DNA of 64,000 nucleotides from Selaginella tamariscina (GCA_003024785.1 PUQB01000016.1:124001-188000), one strand, 5' to 3'; counted from the stretch's first letter, positions 34,085 to 47,466 are shown. Program-made: numbers and translations. The notes: generated from the sequence alone by a model not told the origin.

Positions 34085-34484
34085 CATGCAGCCACTTTTA
34101 GCACTCATGCCTAGATTAGCTCTTGGAGTTGTGAGCATAAAAGCTCCGACCTAATTGTTGTACAATCAGTTACTATCAACACCAGTCATTCTACAATCAT
34201 TCTTGTTCTTGTCTTGTTTGTGTCTTGCTCCTTGCCTTCTGCTCTTGTTTTGCTCCTGGATCCTGTCCTACGCTTTCCTGTCCTGCTCCTGTCTTGCTCC
34301 CAAATCCTATCATGTTCTTGTCTTGCTCCTGGATCATGTCTTGCTCCTGGATCCTATCCTGCACCTTGTCTTGCTCATGAGTTCCTAGTTCATGTCTTGC
34401 TCCCTGTCTTGCTCCTGAGTCAAACCTTCTTATTATTGGAATCCTGCTCTCTTCTTTGTTCTTGGATCATGACTTGACAACAGG

Positions 34485-37400
34485 TTCCCAAGTGCGATCG
34501 ATAGGCAAATAACCTTTCCAATCCACCAAGTATTGAAGTCAGCGGCGATGAAGACGAGAATCAAGGATGGTTACAACTTCATATTCACAATGACCACATG
34601 AGGGGAGGAGAAGAAGCACGATCAGGAAGAGAAGAAGGATGATATAGTTCCAACAAAAAGGTGTGAAACACAGGATGAAGTTTCATAATAGATGGTAGCT
34701 CTAATTGGAAAGCTACAGAATTGACCTCAACCGCAATCTTGTAAGGGCCCAATCGTTGAAAATCCAGCTTAAAAGAAGGCATGTTGGTGCGGATATGCCG
34801 ACGAAGAAGCCACACAAGATCACCAATCTTGTACGCAGGTGCCGGCTGACAATGAGCATCAGTATGACACTTGTACCATTCCTGTGGCTGTTAAAGATGA
34901 ACTCGGAGATCATCCTGTACTTGACAAAGATGCTAGAGACGATCCTGTACTGCAAGAGCGAAAGAAGGAGAAGCATGAAGAACAAAGTCAAAACATGGAT
35001 GGTAACCTGTAAGAGTGACGAAAGGTGTCTGGCATGTAGATGCGTGAACGGAGTTGTTGTAAGCAAACTCCGCCATAGGAAGAAGGTCCAACCAGTTGTC
35101 ATGTTGGTAACTAATGAAATGGGAAAGATACTGCTCCAAAGTCTGAATCATGCGTTCTAATTGCCCATTAATTTGCGGATGATATCCTAAAGAAAGATCC
35201 GCTTTAACTTGTAGACTTTGGAGAAGCTCTCGCCAAAATTTGGACATGAATTGTGGGCCTCGATTAGAAACAATGCTCTCAAGAAGGCCATGATGTCAGA
35301 ACACTTTGCGGATCACCAACTCAGTAGTTGTCTGGCTTGTAACTATCTTGTTACATGGTAGGAAATGAGTCTGTTTGGTGAAACGATTAACCATCACAAG
35401 AATTACATCAAATCCACGAGGAAGATCTATAAGGAAATCCATATAAATGGATTTTCAAGGAGCAGAGGGAACATGAAGAGGACGAAGAAGACCAGAGGGC
35501 GCGTGATGAGGCATCTTTGACCTGTTGCAGGTGTCACAACTCCGTACAAATTTTTTTACAAAACCTCACAACCCAGGCCACCAATAGTTGCGAGTCACCA
35601 ACTCAACTGTCTTGGCCACACCAAAATGTCCTGTAGTCGGAGTATCATGACAATCCTGTACCACACAAGTCCTGTAAACACCAACAAATGTACAGGAGAC
35701 CTTTTCGGTACATGAGTATGTTCTATATGGCGAACAACTTGTAGTCTGTACGAGAACTGGAGGAAGAGGAGCTTGCAATGTCAAGACTAATGTGTGAGAA
35801 CACATTCTTTACCAAGTTGTCTGTAGCCAATTACAAATGGATGTCCTGTAGAAGTGTTGAATTTGCTGAAGCCTAATGAACCTGTAATGCCGCAAGCCAA
35901 AACGATCAGGACCCAACAACACTTGCTTTTGATAGTCATATGCAGGATCGCCGGGGTTGATGTAAAAGGTAAGAGCACCTAGATAATGCATTCGCTTTGC
36001 CATTCCGAAAACCAGGCCTGTAGATGATGACAAAATCAAAACGTGATAGGAATTCTGCCCACCTAACCTGTTATCGAATGAGAACTCGAGCCGTTTGAAA
36101 AAACTCTAGGTTTTTGTGATCCATAAGAATTTGTACATGATGCACAGCACTTTCCAGGAAAGTGCCGCCATTTCTCAAATGAATCCACAATGGCCTTGAG
36201 TTCCTTGTTATGAATCTTGTAATTGATCTCTGCTGAAAGGAACTTATAAGAGTGAAAAGCTACAAGATGCAGTAACTTGTCTTCTTCAACTTGTGATAAG
36301 ATAGAACCTATTGCAAAGTTCGAAGCATTACTTCAATGAAGAAGGGACGAAAAAGATCAGGATGTGCTAAATTAGAGCTGTCGTGAAGGCGTCCTTAAGT
36401 GCTGTGAATGCATGTTCTACCTTATCAAACCAAGATAAATCCCCTATGTGCTTGGTGAGTTTCATGAGTGGAAGTACATGCTTGGAGAAGTCCTATATGA
36501 ATTGCCTATAGAAGTTTGCAAAGCCAAGGAAATATTGTACATCTTGTACAAACTTGGGCCTCTCCCACTCCACGATAGTTTTCACCTTATGCATGTCCAT
36601 GGAAATGCCAGCATGAGAGATGATGTAGCCCAAGAACTCCACAGTATCCCTGTCAAAAAAACACTTCTTCAACTTCGCATACAGGCCATGCTTGCGAAGC
36701 TTCTATAGAACTAGTCGTACATGCTTATCATGTGCCGCCTGGTCCTTAGAGAAAATCAAAATGTCATCAAGGTAAATCACCACAAATTAATCCAAAAAGT
36801 CGTGAAAGATGTCGTTCACCATGTGTTGGAACACGGCTAGGGCATTTGTAAGTCCGAAAGGCATCACCGTGTATTCGAAATGTCCATACCTTGTATAAAA
36901 GGCAGTTCCACTCATCTCTTGGACGAATCCGTACAAGATTATAAGCCCCTCATAAGTCAATCTTCGTGAACACTTTTGCTCCTCGTAGCCAATCAAGAAG
37001 TTCTGGGATCAATGGCAATAGGTACCGGTTCTGGATGGTGACTTGATTCAAACCCCTATAATCCATAACCAAACGCAAACTCCCATCTTTCTTCTTGATA
37101 AAGAAGATAGGTGCTCCTGCAGGGGACTTTGAGTGATGAATGAAGCCGGATGCCAAATTATCCTCCATGTACTGCCAAAGAACCTCCAATTATGTAAGTG
37201 ACAGGGCATAAATTGATCCAAATGATGGAGTCTTAATATCCTAGAATGAGTGATACTTGGATAGCAAGGAAGAAGTAAAAGGAAGAGAAGGGGATTAAAA
37301 AACAAGAAAGTTAGATACAGGAGAGGTAGGAGAGGATGTAGGTGTTACTTGAAAAACAAAGAGATGAAAAGGAGCAGGATCAGTGGCAAGTTCATGCATA

Positions 37401-39187
37401 GTAGTGGTAAAAACTCAGAGAGGAGAAGGAGGGAGCTGTGAATGAAAAAGAAGAAGGATTTTGGGGAATGGAACAGAAACAAAGTAATAAAAAGAGGCAG
37501 AATTGGGAAAAACCTGTGGGGATGTTGACGAGTGTACAGAATTGAAAGAATCCTGTACAGAAGTCTATGAATGCACAGGAGTGAGGAGAGCCTGCGAATG
37601 TGCTGACAAACTAACAGGAGGTGGATCTTGTTGAGGAGGAACCTTCGACACTGATACAAGATTGGAAAAACCATGAGGTGAATCTTGTCGAGGAGGAATC
37701 TTCAACACTAATACAGAAACAGGCACGGTCAATCATGTAGCTTGTACTGCCTCAGACACTAAGGTCATATCCTGCACGCAAGAAGGTATAGGATTGATCT
37801 TGGCTGTCGGAGAGGAAAACGTGAGCATCCTAGACCTCCAGTCAATTTGAGGATTTCCAACCACGAACCATGGCATGCCTAAAATGATGGGAGTCGTTTA
37901 AGTCTTGATCAAGTTGAAGAAAATTGAACTGTTGAATGCACCATGAGTGCAAGAGAGAGGTGTGGTAGCATGGGTAACTGCGCTAGAAGTAATTAAACGA
38001 TCATCTGCAACCTCTACAGGAACTGCACGCTTCAACTTCACCACTAGAATGCCATGCTGAGTTGCAAAAGTGTCATCCATGAAGCATGTATTTGCACCAG
38101 TGTTTAACAGGGCAAACTCCTTAAGCTCTCGATTATTGAAGCGAATGTGTACGGGAAACTTGAGTGATGGAATGGTATGAGCAGCACCAATGGAGCCTAC
38201 ACCTACGTCCAACTTCGTGGCTCCTAAACAAAGTAGACATTGAAGTTTTTTGGCTGAACTTCAGTTTCAACTTCACGCATCTTAAACTTCCTGGCTTTAA
38301 TAAGACATTCTGTCACCTTGTGTCCTGCTTCACCACAATACAAGCATAAGTTCTCACCGTGACGACGTTGCTTCTCAGTAGCTGAAAGTGGGCCATGCTT
38401 ATATTTGTCAACCTTCACAGGAACTACTCCAGAAGGTGTCGTAGGAACATGTGCTACAGCTATAGGATTGGCTTGCAGGAACTACTGACGGGATTTTTTC
38501 TTATGACGTTTGAACAAACGGTTGTCGCAACGAACAGCCTATTGCATGATCTTTGATAAGGTTTGGGCATCCAGTAATGTAAGGAGAAGGTCCTTCACAT
38601 CATCTCTCAACCCAAAATGGAAATGTTCAATCAATGTAGTCTTGTCCCATGGAATGTTTGTGTAAAGTTGCTGAAATTTGGATGTATAGACGGAAGATGG
38701 TCAGAATCCTTGTGTGAGCTTCCGTAACTTTGTGTATGCGAAACGGTACTTATTGAAATCTCCAAGCAGGCTTCAAAGGCAGTAATGAATCCTTTAAAGT
38801 CTTCCATCAATGGGTTGTCATGCTCCAGCAAAGGGGCAACCCAAGCTTGTGAAGACCCAACTAGTAAGGATGAATTTCTCTGGCATGCTGATCTTTGGCT
38901 CTGAAGAAGAGTTCGATGGAGAGGAAACCATAAATGTGAGAGAGCATGCACAACAACCTTGGAGGATGCATTAGCAGCTGCATGCCGCGTTGGTGGAACC
39001 TTACAGATTTGTGACCACTTCGTGCAAAATGACCAGCTCATGAAACAACATTTGGTGCTCGCGTTGAAATTGCTCAAAATTTGCCATGATCCTTGAAAGA
39101 AAGAAGGAGGAAAACAAGCGAGAAAAGCTAAGGAGAAAGAAAAAGTAACTAGAAATCGGGGAGCTATGAAAGCAATTACTATCAAAC
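34485..39187 (-). mobile_element. Old gypsy element, internal region (degenerate)
   Basis: Minus strand, same family as the young element but broken throughout. From right to left: gag remains (39090-38410), a CCHC knuckle CLYCGEAGHKVTEC near 38340, and a protease motif now LLNTGAN near 38100 (the catalytic Asp is replaced by Asn). Reverse transcriptase pieces follow at 37190-36780 ([15 protein letters not shown]), then RNase H remains (36320-36000) and integrase pieces at 35650-34930 (HFGVAKTVELVTRNYWWPGL, FAYNNSVHAS). The chromodomain start lies near 34580-34485. The region is cut at 34484 by the solo LTR. It is non-functional. Confidence 0.8.
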
Positions 39188-39598
39188 TGTCAAGTCACGA
39201 TCCAAGAGCAAATGGCTTAACTCAAAAGCAGGATAAGAATTAGGAATAAGACAAGAACATGAGGCAAGAAGCAAGACAAGAATGATTGTAAAATGATTTT
39301 GTTGACAGTAACTGATTGTACAACAATTAGGTCGAAGCTTTTATGTTCACAACTCCAAGAGCTAATCTAGGCATGAGCTAAAAGTATACTCCAATAGCTA
39401 ATCTAGTCATGAGCTAAGAATAATGTTCCTTATCCTATAGGTATATCCTGTAAGCATATCTTATAGGTATTCATGTAAGCATATCTTGTAGGTATATCTT
39501 GTAGGCATATCCTGTAGGCATATCATATATCCTGTATCCTGTATCCTATATCGATGTAGGTATATCCTGTATCCTGTATCCTGTATCAGGTCGTGACA
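39188..39598 (-). repeat. 5' LTR of the old gypsy element (minus strand)
   Basis: It runs from TGTCAAGTCACG to GTCGTGACA on the plus strand, about 411 bp. Its primer binding region (39187 downwards, TTGATAGTAATTGCTT on the minus strand) still matches its own LTR segment near 39306-39321 at most positions, in line with the self-priming arrangement of the young element. The target duplication CCTAG follows at 39599-39603. Confidence 0.8.
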
Positions 39599-39603
39599 CC
39601 TAG

Positions 39604-41251
39604 AGGTTTGTGGGTCCCAGTCGACGATGCCATGTCTAGAGATTCATTAGAGATTGGGGACCTGCAAACATTAACTACTGTCGAGGTTGTTCTAGGTACT
39701 CCACCACCGCATTAAGTCTATACGAGCTAGCATAACGTCTCCCACTTGTTACGATATGGTTGTCCTTCATGATTAAGCATTGTGTTTTGTTGAAGATGAG
39801 ACCCATATCTTGGTCTGCAACCTTGCCAACGGAGAAGAGAGTCTTCTTGACACCAAGAACAAAATACACACCATTCATAGCCACGACATGTCCAAAGACT
39901 TTTTTAGCTTTAGACCATGGTTAATAAAAATATATTAATAATTTATATAATAAATAAATTAAAAAGGTATTTATAAAATTAAAGAATGTAAGATTATATT
40001 TATATTTTTGATTTAATTTAAAATCATTAAAAATCATTATATAAATTGATTTAAAATTTGTTAATCTAAATCACTATGGTTTATTTAGTGATTTAAACTA
40101 TGGTTTAAGTCAAAATGGTCAATCAATAGTCCAAAGGTAAGACAAACTTTGATGGTCCTGACTCCAAACACACTGTGTAAGTAGTCGTCACCCAAGAAAA
40201 TTCTCTTGTCATCTAGAAGTGGTTCCAACCGGCTAAATAGTTCCCAAATGTGTTATATATTAATTAGCTCCACTATCCAACAACACAACTTATCTTCAAT
40301 TTGGAAGGCCAAACTCAAATCCCTAGTATTAAGAGCCTGGAGGTCAATGCTGGAAGCCATGAATAGACTACCATCACTTATAGCATTATCCTCTACTCGT
40401 GCAAAATTAATAACCTACTTATCTTTTCGAATTTTCTTGGACTTGGCAGCTGATTTGGACAGTCACGAGCGAAATGTCTTAACTTCTTGCAACTGTTGCA
40501 AAGTCCACTATTCTTTTATTTCTTGTTCTTTTTCTTGTCTGGTTGATCGTTGTTGTTGTTGCCTTTGGGGACACTATTCTGGCATGGCTCGAGTCCGTCC
40601 TAGACAAATGCCTTATTCTTGGCAGCAAATATGGCCAAAACAGGAGTTGAATCTACAATATGGGTCTTTTTGAGTAGGTCTCCAAGGCAAGCATCTCATT
40701 CATAACTTCATCAAAGGTCTTTGTGGCAACATGACTAGACGTGGTGAGCTTGAACACGTTAGGAATGCCCTTTACGAATAGGAACACTACTACAATGTCG
40801 TTGTCTTCAACTTTGGAGAGTCTCGATTTGTTTGACAATACCTTTAAGTCGACTTGTAAAATCTTGAATCGATTCATCCTTGCCCTTGAACATGCCACCG
40901 AACTTGGTCTTTATTTCAATCAAGTTCGTCTTGATGGTCTTACCAAGAATTAGCTTCAAGGCTTCTCAAGTCTGTTTCAAGGTTTAACCAGTATTGAGAT
41001 GACATTGATAAAGTTTTCCAAGGGCGCATCCAAGAATGCCGAGTGCACAAGTGTCCAACTTAGTCCACTCCTTGACTCTGCATCCATGTTCGTTGCTGCT
41101 GGCTTGGTCTCAATTTTAGAAACGATTCCCATATTTTTTCCATCAAAAGTATTCCATTTATTACTTCCATCCATGAAAGTCCTTTCCATATTAAAGACTT
41201 CTAGCACATCTCGTTCATAAGCTATGCCCAAGAAATTACCGCTCTGTACCA
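39604..41251 (-). mobile_element. Copia-2b, proximal part: gag, protease, pre-integrase
   Basis: Read on the minus strand from the PBS (complement GCTCTGTACCA, 41241-41251, one base short). Gag is at 41230-40650 (MLALETYSKRPIL at its end). The zinc knuckle remnant lies near 40505-40460. The protease motif is LDSGAN near 40290, followed by the same stop as in the other copies. After the MITE, the pre-integrase part (MAMNGVYFVLGVKKTLFSVGK) lies at 39884-39675. The old gypsy is inserted at 39603. Together with 25081-27069 this is one element. Confidence 0.75.
39898..40129 (-). mobile_element. MITE-like insertion in copia-2b
   Basis: It is flanked by TCCAAAG at 39891-39897 and 40130-40136, the complement of the CTTTGGA duplication seen in copia-1. 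Its ends are inverted repeats containing GGTTTAAGTCAAAA and TTTTTTAGCTTTAGACC. It sits at the same copia position as the insertions at 14045, 52019 and 62458. Confidence 0.65.
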
Positions 41252-41466
41252 TATTGATCAATTAAAATTTCTCTTGTTTAAAATATCATGTACAAATTGA
41301 TTATATACATCATTAAGTTTTTTATACGTCTTCAACTTCTTTTAAATAGGAACAGCACCGGTTACTTAATCCATGTACTTCTTTTAAATAGGAACAGCAC
41401 CGGTTACTTAATCCATGTACATCCACGTCGGACATTTCATGTCATACAAGGCAGAGATTCTCAACA
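41252..41466 (-). repeat. Copia LTR beside copy 5, with internal duplication
   Basis: 215 bp from the PBS complement to TCTCAACA at 41466. It is longer than the other LTRs because about 43 bp around CTTTTAAATAGGAACAGCAC (41337-41379 and 41380-41422) are duplicated in tandem. It ends 209 bp before the stop codon of copy 5. Confidence 0.8.
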
Positions 41467-41675
41467 ATAATTTCTCTCAATTCCTATTGATAATATATGT
41501 TTTTTTCCGTCCTGCCCTGTCTTACGTACGAACCAGATAACATGGGTCGCTAGAAGCCAGAACCACTTGCACACAGCATCTGTTTGCACATACATACATC
41601 ACAGACAGTGACACTGACACTGTAGGAGAATTAAAATGCATAAACGTTGTTTTAGTATTTTATAAGTATGTTTGG

Positions 41676-42719
41676 TCAATGCAAGTGCCTAAACGGGCAC
41701 AAAACATCCCCATCGTGTCGAGGCCCAAGCTTCCCGTGTTTGAGTGCGCCGAGCTCGGAGAGCTTATAGCCCTCCTGGAATGCAGGAGGCCTATAAACAT
41801 TGACATTTAATTGCCTGAGTAGGTCTGGATCTGCAGCAGGATTCGGGCACCAGTCCACCTGAATACTCCCTTGCGCATTCTGCACACTCCGCGGAGGCAT
41901 GAATAAGGAAACAAAGTCCGGCCACCAGCTTGAGAGATCCCATAATCATCCACTCCACAAGCATGGGTGGCTTGTGTAGACCCACGGCCTGTCTGATCCT
42001 TGAGTCAATCATGGAGCACACACCAGCCTCCACGACGGGTTGAATGAAGTTTGGAAAGCTGTCCAGCACCAAGTGCTTGAGCTCCTGCACAATCTTCTTG
42101 TTCTGCTCGGTGAAGACTGCATTTTCGGCCTCGAAATCCTGTATTGAAATCCCTCATAGCCTGAATGTCGTGGGGGATGTCCTTCATCCCCATTCTCACA
42201 CCCACATCGTGCCACACTGTGTAAGCAGCCAGCTGCTCGCTTTGGGTCCAACGCCTTGAACCCAAACTTACTACAAAAGTCGATGGTGTGCACCACATTC
42301 AAGCACAGTACGTACACAAACTCGTGGTTGGGTATCTTGAATTTGGCATGATCCCATTCAGCCTGCGCACAGCATAGGAGCCACGCTCGCTATCCACGTG
42401 GTGGCTGATCATCTCCGCCACAGAATGTTGGTCTCGGCAGCCCGTTTCTCCGGGTCCTTGAGACCGTACTTGGTCTTGAACAGCAAGTTGGTGATGTGGG
42501 GTATCCGAGCGTGCGTATGGTTCCCAGCTCTAGTGCCTTCTGGGACAGGAATGGGAACTCGACCGAGTACAAGTACCACAGGATCTTGCGAGCGTCTTTT
42601 ACAGGATCCAGAGACGCTATGTACCTAGCCCTCTGCTTCCTCTTCACAATACAAAACACTTTCCATGCAATTGCAAGTGCAAGAGCAACACCAAGTAGAA
42701 GTAGACCTATGCAAGACAT
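41676..42719 (-). pseudogene. MpaB/rubber-oxygenase-like, copy 5 (multiple frameshifts)
   Basis: It shares the subtype substitutions of copy 4 (CIGLLLLGVALALAIAWK, AADPDLL, FQEGYK). At least six small indels break the frame relative to intact copies: near 42503, 42420, 42350, 42253, 42143 and 41935. Most lie in short repeats of one base, while the aligned sequence shows hardly any other change. As sequenced it cannot make a full protein. The start ATG at 42719 and the promoter are intact. Confidence 0.8.
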
Positions 42720-42788
42720 TTTCTTCTTTCTCTCTCGAGGAGATGGGATGAGATCTGATGTTGTTTGTCCACAGCCTAACCGTGTGGT

Positions 42789-42796
42789 TATTTATA
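42789..42796 (-). promoter_or_regulatory. TATA box of copy 5
   Basis: TATAAATA on the minus strand, first base 77 bp from the ATG at 42719, in the shared context. Confidence 0.7.
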
Positions 42797-45039
42797 CAGC
42801 TCCATGCGTTCCTTTCCAATATAAAAACTTATCAAAGTACAACATGTTTTCAGACTGTAGATATGCACGCTCCGTACGTAACAGTAGTTTTGACTATTCA
42901 CTTTATTACATGTATTTCATCCTTCTGGATAATGACTCATCCAATTGTTTCTTCTTTATACTTTAACATATACCTGCCACTGATGTCATTTGAATAAAGA
43001 CCAAAACGTGTAGTTCATGGACAATGTGCATGTGTTTCTGCGTCACTGTAACAACCTCAGTTCAAAACATGTTCCTGAAAGCTCGGGTAAACTTATATAA
43101 TATCTGTTCGTAGTGTCTTACACTAAGGAAACTTCATTGAATATTCTCCATGTATTTACCATTGTGTTACCCGTTGAATCCTTCAAAAGTAAATCTCAAC
43201 CGTAGAAGGCCTGTATGTATCGGCACGCGGTACTACTAATAATAATAATATATATTCATCCAATAGTTTATTAATATATATAATTGATATTAACTTTCAT
43301 ATTTACATATTTGCGACCTAACTTTACACACGTCCCATGTATGTGTACGTGTATGAAAGAGATGTCACTTGTTTATGTTGGCACATAAAAGAATGCTCAA
43401 AAAGAATCACAAAACTTTAATTTGATATTATATATAATGTACAAATCAAAATTCACCTTCCACATATATGTCACTTATCCCATGTTTCAAATAACACTAT
43501 AATTTAATTAGAAGAGCTTATTCGGTCTAATTTATATGCAGTTTCTCAATAAAGTTAAATAGTTTTCATAATACCTCAACACAATTTAAATTTAAGTTAT
43601 ATTTGTTTTCATAAAAAGTCTAACACCTTAAATATGCACTTGTCTAACATTTATACACAATTTCTTAGTGTATAAAATGTTGAGACTTAAACAAAATAAA
43701 AAAGATTAATTAATATTACTTAAAATATTAAAATAATTTAATTATTATTTACATATTGGGATTACAAGTCTTACACACAGACTACCAATATGACAAGGGT
43801 AAGTATGCTTAAGTATGGAGAATGTTAAAATCAATCATAAAACGCACAAACCACTACTATAAATTCCAATGTAGTACAACCCTTAACAAAAAGACTGGGT
43901 AAAATTCACTTATATTGTCAATATAATATAAAGATACAATATTGAACATGATTGGGTACAGTAAGTTAAAGAGTATTTATAAAATAAAGCACCCCATTTC
44001 ATGTAATCACCTCTATATATATAATTTAGATAATTTTGTGTTTCATAAACAAACTATTGTCCCACTGTATTCCATATGCTAAATTCATTTTCATCACGTC
44101 TAATCACACTTTCTTACTACTCCCTTACACACAAACAATCTTGAATAATTGGTTGATGTGTTGTATAGTGAATAAAATAATAATGTCAAGTACTTACATC
44201 ATGCACTTATTAGATGAAGGACATTCTATTGACACATTTACATCATCATCTTTAACAAGCATTATAAATAAATGTCTTAGCCTTTGTAATCTTTGTCAAG
44301 ATAATAATTTTTCCGTATGATTTTTTCCATTACAAGGAAATAAAATTGTATATCAAATGTTTGTAAATGCCTATCCATGTGATCTGCAAACTTAAGTTCG
44401 ATAATACATTTTTTGATAACTTCAAAATCCACATACACAAAGACCAAGTTTGTTGATGTGCGTGAGCATTTGTTATTAAATATGCAATAAACACAATATA
44501 TATACATCAACTTACGTGAGCATACATTTAAAATACATTAAATTTTATCAGAGGATGTAAATGTAGCTACACTCTCATGTGATGAAAATATCTGTCTTAA
44601 AAAGAGTTAAAGATCAATAACGGAAAAATGATTGAAAGTTCAAATGTTATTTGTAAATTAAATAAAATTGAAATCAATGTCGCAATTTACTACTGCAGGT
44701 GCATTACTTTGGAATAGATAGAGCATTTCGATTGCTCTAAACCAATGTACTTTCATGTTTAGCTTAAGATCTTTCTGATTGCTTCATAACATGCTTACAA
44801 ATTCATGTAATATCACAAAGTTTATAGGTTTAACGATTAACATTCACTTACAAATCATTAATAATGCTATGCTTTTCTTGGACAAAGTTTAACAAAAATA
44901 AGTGAGAAACTCTAAATGTAATTTTCAAAATGTTGTGTTTCTCAATTAACATCATGTGATAATACATGAATCATATAATAGTACACATGGCAATTTCTCA
45001 TTGCCATAATGACCAAGTGACCCAAACTTCATAATCATG

Positions 45040-46030
45040 TCACTTGTAAGTCTTGAAAATAAAAAAAATGATATATTGGAGACCTAAATGACAATAATGA
45101 GTATAAACAACCCTTGCACTTAATTGTGATGGACTTTAAACCGCTTAAAGTTTATGAGGAAATTGACAAGCAAAGCAAAACACAACACCAACATCTTCTA
45201 TTCGTTTTCAACTTCATTGTTAAAAACTTATACTTCACCTTCAACATCAAAAGCTTCTACTTCAGACACTCCATTTTTATCATTCACACCATTAATAAAA
45301 AAATTATTGCTTTAGATGAACAATTACAAAAGTAAAAACAAAAATTAATTCATGTTTGCCTACTTGAGTTTGTTAGTTGTCAAAGGTGTGTTTGAGATAG
45401 TCATACTAGGTTTTATTATGGTGGTCCACACATAAGAGGATATTAACGCACTCTTCAATAAGTTGTTTGACCTTTTAAAGCGATTAAATAATTTTACATT
45501 ACCACACATGATTAAACTATTTGAGAAATGCATCTCTTCTAAGGTTACTATTTTTTCATAATAGAATTATTGAATTTCAAGAGCTACCTATAAGGTTATA
45601 TTTATGACAATATATAAGAGTTGGTGGGGCATAATAAATCATTCAATTCCACTTTAACATGCGATATAATATCTTAATAATACAATACAAGATGAAGTCA
45701 ATAGATACAATTTAATTACCACCCGAATGACTTGAGATGTTTAAATGGATAGCTAATGGAAACTTTCTTTTACTTCAAGAAGATCCAAAACATGTGTCAA
45801 TTAGAGCGATCAAAGATAGTTTTAAGATAGTTAAAGGCCTCAAAAAGTATATGGGCATTTGAAAAAATGATTTTCCCAAAGATCCAAAGGTTGTAAGCGA
45901 GTGATTGACATCCTAAAGAAATTTATTGAAGTCCATAATAAATTATATAATTAATTTTAACCATGCACAAGCTACGATAGATCACATAAAAGGGAATTTT
46001 AAAAAGTTAGTATGAAACAACCATACCCAA
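45040..46030 (+). pseudogene. Degenerate coding-like segment in loop C (unrecognised)
   Basis: Plus-strand homologue of the segments in loops A and D. The readable pieces are LIVMDFKPLKVYEEIDKQ (45116-45170), ALFNKLFDLLKRLNNFTLP (about 45450-45505) with MIKLFEKCISSK after it, and a later piece LEMFKWIANGNFLLLQEDPK near 45735-45795. Stops and frameshifts separate them. The pieces are collinear in all three copies, as expected for one ancestral coding sequence, perhaps with introns. The family was not recognised. Confidence 0.35.
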
Positions 46031-47386
46031 TCTCAATACTTTTTAACTTACCATACCTAATCTCAATACTTTTTAACTTACCATACCCAATTTCAGTCCC
46101 ATGTTTAATATTGTACTTTATATTATATTAACAATATAAGTGAATTTTACCTAGTTCTTATGTTAGCAATATTGTATAAAAGTTGTATTATATCAAAATC
46201 TATAGTAGTGATTTGTGTGTTTTTAGATTGATTTTAGCATTCTTCAAACTTAAACATACTTATCCTTGTCATATGTGTAATTTGTGTGTAAGACTTGTAG
46301 TCAGATAACAATTAAATTATTTTAATATTTTAGGTAATATTAATTAATCTTTTTTATTTGTTTAAGTGTCAACATTTTATACACTGAGAAATTGAGAATC
46401 ATTTTGGATTTGTTTTTTAAATGAAAACATGTACACTCGCAATGGCACAAGGTATTACACATAATGGCATACACATTATTGAAATTTGACAAAAACATTC
46501 TTATTTTTTTCTTTTTCTTTTTCTTTTTTTGGTTTAGACAAGTGCTTTTTATGTAAATCGTGTTGAGGTATTATGAAAATTATTTAACTTTATTGAGAAA
46601 TTGCATTGAAACTAGATTATAAATTAGACCCAATAAGCTCTTCTAATCAAATTATAGAGTTTATTGAGAAGATTATAACAAGATTAACGTCGTGTTATTT
46701 GAAAACATGGATTAGTGAGATATAATGTGGAAGGTGACAAAGAATAAAATATTTTGATTTGTACACTATATATAAATAAAATTAAAGTTTTGTGATTCCT
46801 TTTGAGCTTTCTTTTATGTGCCAACGTAAACAAGTGACATCTCTTTCATACACGTACACATACATGGGACGTGTGTAAAGTTAGGTCGCAAAATATGTAA
46901 ATATGGAACCACACTAACCTAAGTCAATATCAATTACATATATTAATAAACTATTGAATGAATAATATATTATTATTATTAAAACACACGCCTGCCATGC
47001 ATACAGGCCTTCTACCGGTTGAGATTAACTTTTGAAGGATTCAACGGGAAGAATATTCAATGAAGTTTCCTCAGTGTAAGACACTACGAACATATATTAT
47101 AAGTTTACCCGAGCTTTCAGGAACATGTTTTGAACGGAGGTACTTATAACGACTCAGAAACACATGCACATTGTCCATACACTACACGTTTTAGCTGCAG
47201 ATATAAGTTAAGTGGATGATTTAATAAGGAGTCATTAGCCAAGTTGCAATCCAAGAAGGATGAATATACATGTAATAAAGTGAAGTAGTCAAAACTACTG
47301 TTACGTACGGAGCGTGCATATCTACAGTCTGAAAACATGTTGTACATTGATAAGTATTTTATATTGGAAAGGAACGCATGGAGCTG

Positions 47387-47394
47387 TATAAATA
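47387..47394 (+). promoter_or_regulatory. TATA box of copy 6
   Basis: TATAAATA, 80 bp before the ATG at 47467. The extra distance comes from a longer A run just before the ATG. Confidence 0.7.
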
Positions 47395-47466
47395 ACCACA
47401 CGGTTAGGCCGTGGACAAACAACATCGGATCTCATTCCATCTCCTCGAGAGAAAAAAAAAAAGAAA

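Larger units (their letters stand above)
27552..34479 (+). mobile_element. Gypsy solo LTR (27552-27749 and 34090-34479) split by the young element
   Basis: TGTCACGACTCG at 27552 and GACTTGACA at 34479 are the two ends of one plus-strand LTR of the same family, with no internal region of its own. It sits in the chromodomain part of the old minus-strand gypsy. The flanks GTAGG (27547-27551) and ACAGG (34480-34484) are a decayed 5-bp duplication of a sequence that reads GCAGG in the intact element. The young full-length element is inserted inside it at 27750-34084. Confidence 0.75.
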
